Below, one piece after another: positions 1 to 5,666 of a stretch of DNA of 6,396 nt. This DNA comes from an uncultured Coriobacteriaceae bacterium (GTDB lineage: Bacteria > Actinomycetota > Coriobacteriia > Coriobacteriales > UMGS124): contig USJP01000100.1 in the NCBI GenBank assembly GCA_900555105.1, forward strand, positions 1-6,396, written 5' to 3'. The translations under genes and the position numbers were made by a program. The notes beneath the pieces are model-generated. The model was not told the origin of the DNA. It was given only the letters and a program-made list of their open reading frames with translations, and did not search any database. Every line of letters starts with the position of its first letter. The stretch's first letter is position 1.

Positions 1-1
1 C

Positions 2-1099
2 GATGAGTTTTTGCAGAGCTTGAAAGCCACCGCGCGTATCGAGCACGACGGCGATGTCACCTACACGGTTAAGCATGCCCCCGATGCCGTGTCTGAGCTC
101 GGTATCGATCCCCGTATGCTAGGCGGACCCATTGGCCGTCTGGCAAAGAGACTCTGCATCATCCCGGGCTTTGCCTTCGATTTTGTCCGGCTTCCTGTTA
201 CTACAGCAATTCTGGGCATCTTCAGAAAATCCTTCAGTAAGACCTCGTCTGCAAACTGCCATATTCAAGATGTCTCAGTGAAAGATGACTCCGTCATCGC
301 ACGCGACGGCTATAGGATTCCAACGCGAATCTACAAGCGCGACTACGATAGATGCGACATCTGTCTGTATTTCATGCATGGGGGAGCGTTTATCGGCGGC
401 ACCCTCGATCCCTACGACGAATGCTGGAGGATGTTTGCCTCAAAGTTCGGCGTGACAGTCATGAGCGTCGACTATCGTTTGCTGCCCGAAAACCCCTATC
501 CCACCTCGTATAACGACTGCCTCGACGTGCTCTGCCATATCTACGAACACGCCGAGGCCTATGGAATCGACAGGGGCAAGATTTTCGTCTGCGGCGACAG
601 TGCGGGTGGCAATCTTGCCCAAGCATGCACGAATGCAACGCAAGGCACCTCGATGGTGCGCGGGCAACTTTTGCTCTACCCAACGCTCAACCTGTTTTCC
701 ATCGAGGATGAGTACTACAAAAAGGGCATCGGCGACTTTGAGTTCGAGCCGACGCAGAAGCTGCTTTCAAAAGGAGTCGTTCGGCAAATGCAGTCGTTAG
801 TGCGGTTCGACATCACGAAGATTGGCATATCACAGCCCGATCAACTCAACAACCCCTACTCCTTTGGCATCACAAGCAACACCCCGACGTTCATCTCCGT
901 CGGCGCCCTGGATTATTTGCGCAAAGACGCCTTCGGCTGGGCGCACAAGCTCAAAGACGCCGGCGTCGAGGTCAAGATGGTCGTCTACAACGGCCTGGGC
1001 CACGGCTACATCAACGCCACAGGCGTATTCCCGCAGGCAGAGGATGTTATAGACGAGATGGGGGCCTTCGTTTTGGAGAAATCTGAACTGCGCTGCTAA
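2..1099 (+). CDS. Alpha/beta hydrolase, hormone-sensitive-lipase (family IV esterase) type, 5' end probably outside the window
   Basis: Likely a cytoplasmic carboxylesterase or lipase-like hydrolase; the substrate cannot be told. Residues are counted from the TTG at 11. The oxyanion-hole motif HGGAF is at 123-127. The nucleophile elbow GDSAGGNLA has Ser197 as nucleophile. The acid is probably Asp301 in GALDYL and the histidine is His331 in GLGHGY, so the triad looks complete and in canonical order. VDYRLLPENPYP (153-164) is another typical block of this family. About 120 residues precede the HGG motif, a somewhat long N-terminal cap region. No signal peptide is visible. The frame is open to the left edge (D-E-F before the TTG) and no ribosome site lies before the TTG, so the true start is probably upstream. 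The HAD gene follows after 68 nt with no clear terminator, so the two may share a transcript. Family assignment is firm; biological role is unknown. Confidence 0.9.
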   Translation, partial: DEFLQSLKATARIEHDGDVTYTVKHAPDAVSELGIDPRMLGGPIGRLAKRLCIIPGFAFDFVRLPVTTAILGIFRKSFSKTSSANCHIQDVSVKDDSVIARDGYRIPTRIYKRDYDRCDICLYFMHGGAFIGGTLDPYDECWRMFASKFGVTVMSVDYRLLPENPYPTSYNDCLDVLCHIYEHAEAYGIDRGKIFVCGDSAGGNLAQACTNATQGTSMVRGQLLLYPTLNLFSIEDEYYKKGIGDFEFEPTQKLLSKGVVRQMQSLVRFDITKIGISQPDQLNNPYSFGITSNTPTFISVGALDYLRKDAFGWAHKLKDAGVEVKMVVYNGLGHGYINATGVFPQAEDVIDEMGAFVLEKSELRC

Positions 1100-1167
1100 C
1101 CCACCCCCATGAGATTCACCGAGCCCTATGTCCCCGTCCAACCATCATCCATGTAAAGGAACGCAAA

Positions 1168-1812
1168 GTGGTACCCAAGGGAATCCTCTTCGACCTCGAC
1201 GGCACGCTGCTCGACACCTACGCACTCATTCTTGCCAGCTTTCGCCACGCAACCTCCCAGGTATTGGGACATGAGCTACCCGAAAAGACTCTCATGGCGA
1301 AGGTCGGCATGCCGCTCGTTGAGGAGGTCAAGGACTTCACCGATGACGAGCGACTCCAAGCCGATCTGGTCAGCGCCTTCCGCTCCTACAACCAACGGGC
1401 CCACGATGGTTTGGTACGCGCGTTTCCAGGAGTCGAGGGAATGCTTCGCATGCTGGCCCCTGAGGGCTTGCGCCTGGGCGTCGTTACATCGAAGCGAGGC
1501 GACTTGGCCCGTCGAGGTCTCCAGGTTTGCGGCCTGGGCGGCTACTTCGAGTTCGCCATGGGAAGCGACGAGTACTCAGGCCACAAGCCCGACCCTGCGC
1601 CCGTGCTATATGGCTGCGAGCGCCTGGGTCTCTCACCACAAGAATGCGTCTATGTAGGCGACAGTCCCTTTGACATCGCCGCCGGCAACGCCGCAGGATG
1701 TGCTACCGTTGCGGTCACATGGGGTATGTTCGGCGAAGATTTGCTGCTCGCAGAGAGCCCTTCCTATGTGGTCCACGACCCACTTGAGGTATGCGGGCGT
1801 CTGGGTTTCTAA
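1168..1812 (+). CDS. HAD-superfamily hydrolase, phosphoglycolate phosphatase / PpaX-like
   Basis: A 214-aa cytoplasmic Mg-dependent phosphatase of the haloacid dehalogenase superfamily. Motif I is FDLDGTLLDT, with nucleophile Asp9 and general acid Asp11. Motif II is VVTSKR (Thr107/Ser108). Motif III is Lys140 in GHKPDP. Motif IV is VYVGDSPFDI, with metal ligands around Asp165 and Asp169. The helical segment between motifs I and II (about residues 18-85) fits a small C1 cap. The length is normal for Gph/PpaX-type enzymes, which act on phosphoglycolate, pyrophosphate or small sugar phosphates; sequence alone does not separate these. The start is the GTG at 1168: AAAGGA lies about 7 nt upstream, and the hydrophobic strand leading into motif I begins right after it. 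The stop TAA is followed at once by the palindrome GGCCGGCC. It may be co-transcribed with the esterase upstream. Confidence 0.92.
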   Translation: MVPKGILFDLDGTLLDTYALILASFRHATSQVLGHELPEKTLMAKVGMPLVEEVKDFTDDERLQADLVSAFRSYNQRAHDGLVRAFPGVEGMLRMLAPEGLRLGVVTSKRGDLARRGLQVCGLGGYFEFAMGSDEYSGHKPDPAPVLYGCERLGLSPQECVYVGDSPFDIAAGNAAGCATVAVTWGMFGEDLLLAESPSYVVHDPLEVCGRLGF

Positions 1813-1984
1813 GGCCGGCCACCGTAACCGGGCGGCTTCTCGCGTGCGCACAGGGATCACACCAGTGCCCGTCAACAAGCCGCGACACCTAGAACGTGCC
1901 AGTGCGGGGGCAAATATCGCAGTACAATACGTAAAAATGTCGCGTCTAGGCTCAAAAAAGCCTGATGTGCCAAATAAAGGCCTG

Positions 1985-1993
1985 TGGGATAAT
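1985..1993 (+). promoter_or_regulatory. Candidate extended -10 promoter for the Tat-exported protein gene
   Basis: TG at 1985-1986, one base, then GATAAT at 1988-1993 fits an extended -10 element (TGnTATAAT, one mismatch in the hexamer). It is followed by a T run and lies about 50 nt before the ATG at 2042. No good -35 is visible at 16-18 bp spacing. The surrounding 1920-2000 stretch is clearly more AT-rich than the genes on each side. A second weak -10 (TACAAT, 1923-1928) also exists. The assignment is by pattern only. Confidence 0.4.
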
Positions 1994-2041
1994 TTTTTGC
2001 GTGTGCAGGATGTTGCCATATTCAAGAAATGGAGACGCACC

Positions 2042-4081
2042 ATGAACACGACTCGTCGTACCTTTCTTAACGCTGGGGCTCTCGCTGCTGTAGGCTGCGG
2101 CTTGACCTCAGCCATACCATGCCTGGCCAGCGCCGATGAGACCGCTCCGGCTACAAATCAGACAGCCATGCCACCCAAGCCGCTCAATCCCAAGGCCGTG
2201 GTGCCGAACCCGTTCATGGGAACGAGCGAGTCCAACATCCACCACGACTGCTGCAATACCGACTCGACCGACGCGGTGCTGCCTATGGGCATCTTCCCTG
2301 AGGTTAACGTCGCATTTGAGACCACCAACCCCAACGCTTCGCCGGCCATTTTCTTCGACAATTTCGACAACCCCGTGTCGCCCCTCCTGGGCGGTCTCGC
2401 CATCCGCGACCATGACGCCGAAGAGGTCGGCACGCTCGGCTGCTTCTCGCCCACGCAACACGACGGCGGCGGCTACGTCATTCAGAGCTCGTATTCCTTT
2501 GTTGACTCGCGCAACCTCATCGTGTGCCCCACAAACCACAACCACGTGCTCATGCTGCGTGCCACCGATGAGACGGGCACACCACTGCCTGTGTTCGAGA
2601 AAGTCCTCGACATCGACGTGAAGGCAGCAGCTGAGGCCGCCTTCGGGGTCACCATCGATCAAAACCTGCTTTCCATCGTGTTCGACTACGAGGGCAACCT
2701 GTGGTTTGTGACAGGCGGCTTCCGCATCTATCCCAACCGCGGGCAGCAGGGTGCCATGGGCTACATTTCAGCCGCCGCAATCGACGCCATTCTTGCCGGC
2801 AATGAGGTCGACCTGTCCCAAGAGGTGCACGTGTACCTGCCCGAACCGGGCGAGGGAGCCGAAAACGGGATTGCCTCTTGCACGCACGGCGCTGTCATTC
2901 TTACGAACCTTGCCTGCTACATGCTGCGCGCTAACGACGGGGTTGAAGTTGTGTGGCGCACTCCCTATGAGAGCGCCGGCGCAAAGGACAGCCGTGAAGG
3001 CGCAGCCACAACGGGCGGCGGGCTGGCATGGGGTGGCGGTTGCTCGCCTTCGCTTGGCAGCGAGCTTGTCTTCTTCACCGACAACTTGGAAACCGTGAGC
3101 CTGCTCGCGCTCAGCATGGAAACGGGCGAGGTCGTCGCAAGCTGCCCCATCATCGACGAGCTGCCCGCCGACATGCCTGTTTCGGTTGAAAACTCCGCCA
3201 TGGTGTACGACGACGGGCAAGGCCGCGCGAGCGTTATCGCCTGCAACTGGTTCGGCGCCGGCAGCCCCAACCTAGCCAAGCCCGACAGCGACTCGTCCAT
3301 CCAGAGCTACGAGAACATTTACGACACGAACTGGCTACTCAAGGGCAACTGCATGATTATCCCTGGTATCGAGCGTGTCGACACCATTAAGACCGACGAC
3401 GGCTACATCATGGAGAGCATCTGGTGCCGCGACGACATCAGCGATACCTCGATGATGAAGCTTTCCACCGCCACTGGCTACATCTACGGTTACGTGCAGG
3501 ACCTGACCAGCGGTATGTGGCAGTTTATCGCCCTCGACTTCGAGACCGGCGAAACGACGTTGACGGTGGATGTCGCCTCACCGTATGGCTACAACAACAT
3601 GGCCATCGGCATGTACGCCGCCCACGATGGCAACAGGCTGTATTGTCCCACCGGTTACAAAGAGCTCATGCGCCTGCAGGACCGCTTTGCATATCTGCCC
3701 GAGATGCCCTACCGCAAGGTCGACCTCGACAAGACAACGCGCACGATCGTCACGGCCGAGGAATTCGCAGCAGCCGGCGGCCAGGGCACGCCCGCAACCT
3801 GGCTGCATGGCGTGGCGGTGCGCAACGTGCATCCCCAGGTCACGCTTGCAGTTCGCATAAACGGCCTCGAGGGGCAGGCGAGCAACTACAGGCTCTTTGC
3901 TCTGGGTGCCGACGGCACATACCGCGAGGTCACAGCGGGTTGGTCACTTGAGGGCGTGGGCGAAGATGAGCTTGCGCCCGAGAACATCTACGAGATTCGC
4001 CTGACCGTCCAGGATGACGGCGACATCGACCTTGACCCCGACGAGCGTCAGCTGCGCGTGGCCATCCTGCTCGCACGATAA
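2042..4081 (+). CDS. Tat-exported, cysteine-rich, probable beta-propeller protein of unknown function
   Basis: A 679-aa protein that I do not recognise as a named enzyme. Its N-terminus is a twin-arginine signal: TRRTFL (residues 4-9), a hydrophobic stretch to about 28, then A-S-A before Asp32, a good signal peptidase I site. It should therefore be exported folded across the membrane. The mature part looks beta-rich. ALSMETGEV (356-364) and ALDFETGE (497-504) resemble the conserved turn of PQQ-like propeller blades, and GNLWFVTGG (219-226) and GSELVFFTDN (339-348) read as blade strands. The mature protein has 12 Cys, including a CC pair within HHDCCNTD (67-74), so disulfides or a metal or cofactor are possible. 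The C-terminal about 80 residues look like a separate small beta domain. The start is the ATG at 2042: GGAG at 2031-2034 has good spacing and the Tat signal begins there, although the frame stays open 372 nt further upstream. No redox or transport partner gene is adjacent. Export is fairly sure, the propeller fold is inference, and function is unknown. Confidence 0.85.
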   Translation: MNTTRRTFLNAGALAAVGCGLTSAIPCLASADETAPATNQTAMPPKPLNPKAVVPNPFMGTSESNIHHDCCNTDSTDAVLPMGIFPEVNVAFETTNPNASPAIFFDNFDNPVSPLLGGLAIRDHDAEEVGTLGCFSPTQHDGGGYVIQSSYSFVDSRNLIVCPTNHNHVLMLRATDETGTPLPVFEKVLDIDVKAAAEAAFGVTIDQNLLSIVFDYEGNLWFVTGGFRIYPNRGQQGAMGYISAAAIDAILAGNEVDLSQEVHVYLPEPGEGAENGIASCTHGAVILTNLACYMLRANDGVEVVWRTPYESAGAKDSREGAATTGGGLAWGGGCSPSLGSELVFFTDNLETVSLLALSMETGEVVASCPIIDELPADMPVSVENSAMVYDDGQGRASVIACNWFGAGSPNLAKPDSDSSIQSYENIYDTNWLLKGNCMIIPGIERVDTIKTDDGYIMESIWCRDDISDTSMMKLSTATGYIYGYVQDLTSGMWQFIALDFETGETTLTVDVASPYGYNNMAIGMYAAHDGNRLYCPTGYKELMRLQDRFAYLPEMPYRKVDLDKTTRTIVTAEEFAAAGGQGTPATWLHGVAVRNVHPQVTLAVRINGLEGQASNYRLFALGADGTYREVTAGWSLEGVGEDELAPENIYEIRLTVQDDGDIDLDPDERQLRVAILLAR

Positions 4082-4106
4082 CACGCAAACGTCCGAAATC
4101 CCGAAG

Positions 4107-4151
4107 CGCCCCTTCCCTCCCCACGCTGTACTTGCGAGAAGGGAAGGGGCG
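4107..4151 (+). terminator. Strong hairpin after the Tat-protein gene, terminator candidate
   Basis: A perfect 12-bp inverted repeat: CGCCCCTTCCCT at 4107-4118 pairs with AGGGAAGGGGCG at 4140-4151. The 21-nt loop itself holds a 3-bp stem (CGC 4124-4126 with GCG 4134-4136). It begins 25 nt after the stop codon and is followed on the + strand by only a short U-poor run (TATTT), so it is not a textbook intrinsic terminator. On the other strand no T run follows. It lies between two convergent genes, which fits a role in ending the + strand transcript. Confidence 0.6.
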
Positions 4152-4284
4152 TATTTGCATGAGGCAGAATGATGGCTTAATGGGCGGGAAGCACCCAGGC
4201 GGCCCGTCAACGCACGCCGATGGGGTCGGGAGATGTTTGGCATGTCGTACCGGACATCTGCAAACAGCCCAGTTGAGCTCGTAT

Positions 4285-4308
4285 GGCACACGTCAAAAGG
4301 CGCGTGCC
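4285..4308. repeat. Imperfect inverted repeat in the convergent intergenic region
   Basis: GGCACACG (4285-4292) and CGCGTGCC (4301-4308) pair 7 of 8 around an 8-nt loop, and six A follow on the + strand (4309-4314). Read from the kinase (minus) strand, the T run comes before the hairpin, not after it, so this does not have normal terminator order for either gene. It could still form a 3'-end structure in the kinase transcript, starting about 60 nt past its stop. The rest of 4157-4368 shows no gene that I can support. Confidence 0.35.
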
Positions 4309-4368
4309 AAAAAAGCTGCGGCCATTGAGCCCCGACTGATTGATGTACCCCAGCCGCACGCTTCGTCC

Positions 4369-5355
4369 CTACTGCGTGAGCCGGTCAAGCACCTCGTCCT
4401 TGCCAGGCATCGCAGGGATGGCGCCCGGACGCTCAACGCAGCACGATGCGGCCGCACAGGCAAAGGATCCCGCAGAGAAAAGCTCCTCGCACGAAAGGGC
4501 CGTCAAGTCGCTGGGCGTGCGCACCTCCCGTTCATGGACAAGCCAATAAAGAAGCGCGCCCCAGAAGGAATCGCCTGCGCCGGTCGCATCGCGCGGTTGG
4601 CAAGGGCACGTTGGCACAAACACGTTCTCGGCTCGCGTCGCAACGAATGCCCCTTGGGACCCCAGCGTCACGGCAGCGAGGGCAGCACCCTGGTCGAGAA
4701 TGTACTGGGAAGCGGCCTCGGGGTTGCCTGTACCGCACAGCAGCAAAGCCTCGTCTTCGTTGATTTTCACCAGGTCAGCCCGAGACAAAAGCGCCGACAT
4801 CTGCTCGACGGCTTCATGCTCGCTAGGCCACAAGCTGGCCCGGTAGTTCGGGTCATAACTGACGAGGACACCTGCCTGGCGGGCAACGCTCACCGCATGT
4901 AACGTCGCCGTGCGAGCAGGCTCATCGGTAAGGGAAAGGGATCCCACATGGAGCACATAGCAGTCGCGTATGACCCGCTCAGGCACCTCAGCAGGGGAGA
5001 GTCGCGTATCAGCACCCGGCTTGCGGGCAAATGAGAACGAGCGCTCGGCCGTACGCGGGTCGACCTCGACAAAAGCGAGCGTGGTGAACGCCTCGGGGTC
5101 CTGCACAACAGACGACACGTCCACGCCACGCTCTTGGAGGGAACGCCTGAGAAAGCCACCGTGCATGTCTGCACCGACCTTGCCCACGAACTGGGCGGAC
5201 ATGCCAAGCCTCGCTGCCTGTACGGCAACATTGGCCGGAGCACCTCCAGCATTGCGCTCAAAGAGGACCTGACCATTGGCGGAGAACCCTGCCTGAGTGA
5301 AATCGATGAGCACTTCGCCGAGTGCTACGAGCTCAGGAGAGAAAACGTTAGACAT
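4369..5355 (-). CDS. PfkB-family carbohydrate kinase, probable fructokinase
   Basis: A 328-aa cytoplasmic ATP-dependent sugar kinase of the ribokinase/PfkB family, of usual length. The N-terminal signature is GGAPANVAVQAARLG (37-51), and VGKVGADMHGGFL (57-69) follows. DPNYR (168-172) and KINEDEA (197-203) are blocks typical of bacterial fructokinases. The C-terminal signature is DATGAGDSFWGALL (256-269), with Asp262 as catalytic base and GAG forming the anion hole. The likely reaction is fructose to fructose-6-phosphate, but related members act on 2-keto-3-deoxygluconate or other sugars, so the substrate is not settled. I chose the ATG at 5355 because GAGG lies 6 nt upstream and the fold starts there. 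A start at 5418 would add 21 residues of unlikely sequence and run into the operator-like repeat. No transporter or sugar hydrolase is next to it; it is divergent from the DUF3737 gene and probably controlled from the shared region. Confidence 0.9.
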   Translation of the reverse strand: MSNVFSPELVALGEVLIDFTQAGFSANGQVLFERNAGGAPANVAVQAARLGMSAQFVGKVGADMHGGFLRRSLQERGVDVSSVVQDPEAFTTLAFVEVDPRTAERSFSFARKPGADTRLSPAEVPERVIRDCYVLHVGSLSLTDEPARTATLHAVSVARQAGVLVSYDPNYRASLWPSEHEAVEQMSALLSRADLVKINEDEALLLCGTGNPEAASQYILDQGAALAAVTLGSQGAFVATRAENVFVPTCPCQPRDATGAGDSFWGALLYWLVHEREVRTPSDLTALSCEELFSAGSFACAAASCCVERPGAIPAMPGKDEVLDRLTQ

Positions 5356-5361
5356 GAGGGA

Positions 5362-5367
5362 CCTCAC
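5362..5367 (-). promoter_or_regulatory. Ribosome binding site that fixes the kinase start
   Basis: On the minus strand GTGAGG occupies 5367-5362, six bases before the ATG at 5355. No comparable site precedes the alternative ATG at 5418, so it decides the start in favour of the 328-aa form. Confidence 0.6.
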
Positions 5368-5416
5368 TTGATGTTGACAGGATGCGTCCAGGAACCTGCA
5401 GGGGCATCCTAAGGGC

Positions 5417-5429
5417 AAATAACATATAT
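5417..5429 (+). promoter_or_regulatory. 13-mer operator-like site, copy 1, on the kinase -10
   Basis: AAATAACATATAT, one base different from the 13-mer at 5469-5481 and in the same orientation, with starts 52 bp apart (about five helical turns). It covers the proposed -10 and start region of the kinase promoter. It is probably a repressor half-site or full site; the regulator is not in the window. Confidence 0.5.
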
Positions 5430-5454
5430 TTCAGGATTTCAAAAAACACGTCAA
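5425..5454 (-). promoter_or_regulatory. Candidate promoter of the PfkB kinase gene
   Basis: On the minus strand TTGACG (5454-5449) is a five-of-six match to the -35 consensus. At 17-18 bp spacing it is followed by an AT-rich stretch (AAATATA, 5431-5425) that can serve as a weak -10. This predicts a transcript start near 5415-5420 and a leader of roughly 60 nt before the ATG at 5355. The -10 region is overlapped by one copy of the 13-mer repeat (5417-5429), so a protein bound there would block RNA polymerase. The -35 is convincing and the -10 is less so. Confidence 0.5.
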
Positions 5455-5468
5455 CTGGTACTTTGTTA

Positions 5469-5507
5469 AAATAACATACATATGAACGAATGAGATGTAT
5501 GTTATTT
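5469..5507. promoter_or_regulatory. Perfect 13-bp inverted repeat, operator-like
   Basis: AAATAACATACAT (5469-5481) and its exact reverse complement ATGTATGTTATTT (5495-5507) flank a 13-nt spacer. The left arm also overlaps a smaller palindrome, TGTTA-AAA-TAACA (5464-5476). The site lies upstream of the kinase -35 and about 160 nt before the DUF3737 start, in the only long AT-rich part of the divergent region. No T run follows either arm as in an intrinsic terminator, so a protein-binding site is the better reading. Confidence 0.6.
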
Positions 5508-5666
5508 CCCTCCTTCCGACGAATAGGTGCCCCCATCCATGGAAAACATGCCGTCTGCAGGGTACCCAACGTCGCCTTTGCCTGTGTTCGGGTTAAGATG
5601 CCTGCAAGAAAAAAGAACCCTTTTCCCACGACGTATGCCACTCACACCAAGGAGGGTCCGGCGACT
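5508..5666 (+). other. Upstream region and ribosome site of the DUF3737 gene
   Basis: This holds no gene that I can support. A very good ribosome site, AAGGAGGG (5649-5656), precedes the ATG at 5667 by 10 nt and fixes that start. TAAGAT (5594-5599) is a possible weak -10 without a good -35. Small hairpins are possible (GGGTT 5590-5594 with AACCC 5616-5620; AAAAG 5611-5615 with CTTTT 5620-5624), but they are too short to interpret. Confidence 0.45.

Noticed and set aside
1813..1836. GGCCGGCC and nearby CCGG/GGCGG as a terminator after the HAD gene
   Set aside because: The palindrome has no loop, the alternative stem is short and bulged, and no T run follows.
1670..2041. Upstream extension of the Tat-protein frame (124 more codons, overlapping the HAD gene)
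   Set aside because: The ATG at 2042 has a ribosome site and starts directly with a twin-arginine signal. The extension overlaps a well-supported gene and reads like non-coding sequence; open frames are common by chance in GC-rich DNA.
2110..2130. Lipoprotein signal in the Tat protein (Cys19 or Cys27)
   Set aside because: AVGC and AIPC are poor lipobox matches, while A-S-A before Asp32 is a good signal peptidase I site.
3424..3951. 175-codon frame inside the Tat-protein gene
   Set aside because: Very rich in Arg and His, no recognisable domain, wholly inside a better-supported gene.
3930..4291. Two minus-strand frames of about 115-119 codons at the convergent junction
   Set aside because: Antisense to the end of the Tat gene, crossing the terminator hairpin, with no domain or convincing start.
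4132..4902. 256-codon open frame on the + strand across the kinase gene
   Set aside because: Mostly antisense to a well-supported PfkB gene, with Arg/Ala/Pro-rich composition and no domain; a shadow frame of GC-rich coding DNA.
5356..5418. Longer kinase start at 5418
   Set aside because: The added 21 residues do not look like the family, no ribosome site precedes it, and it would place the start inside the promoter/13-mer region.
5348..5641. 97-codon minus-strand frame in the divergent region
   Set aside because: It overlaps the kinase start and covers the promoter and inverted repeat; no ribosome site and no domain.
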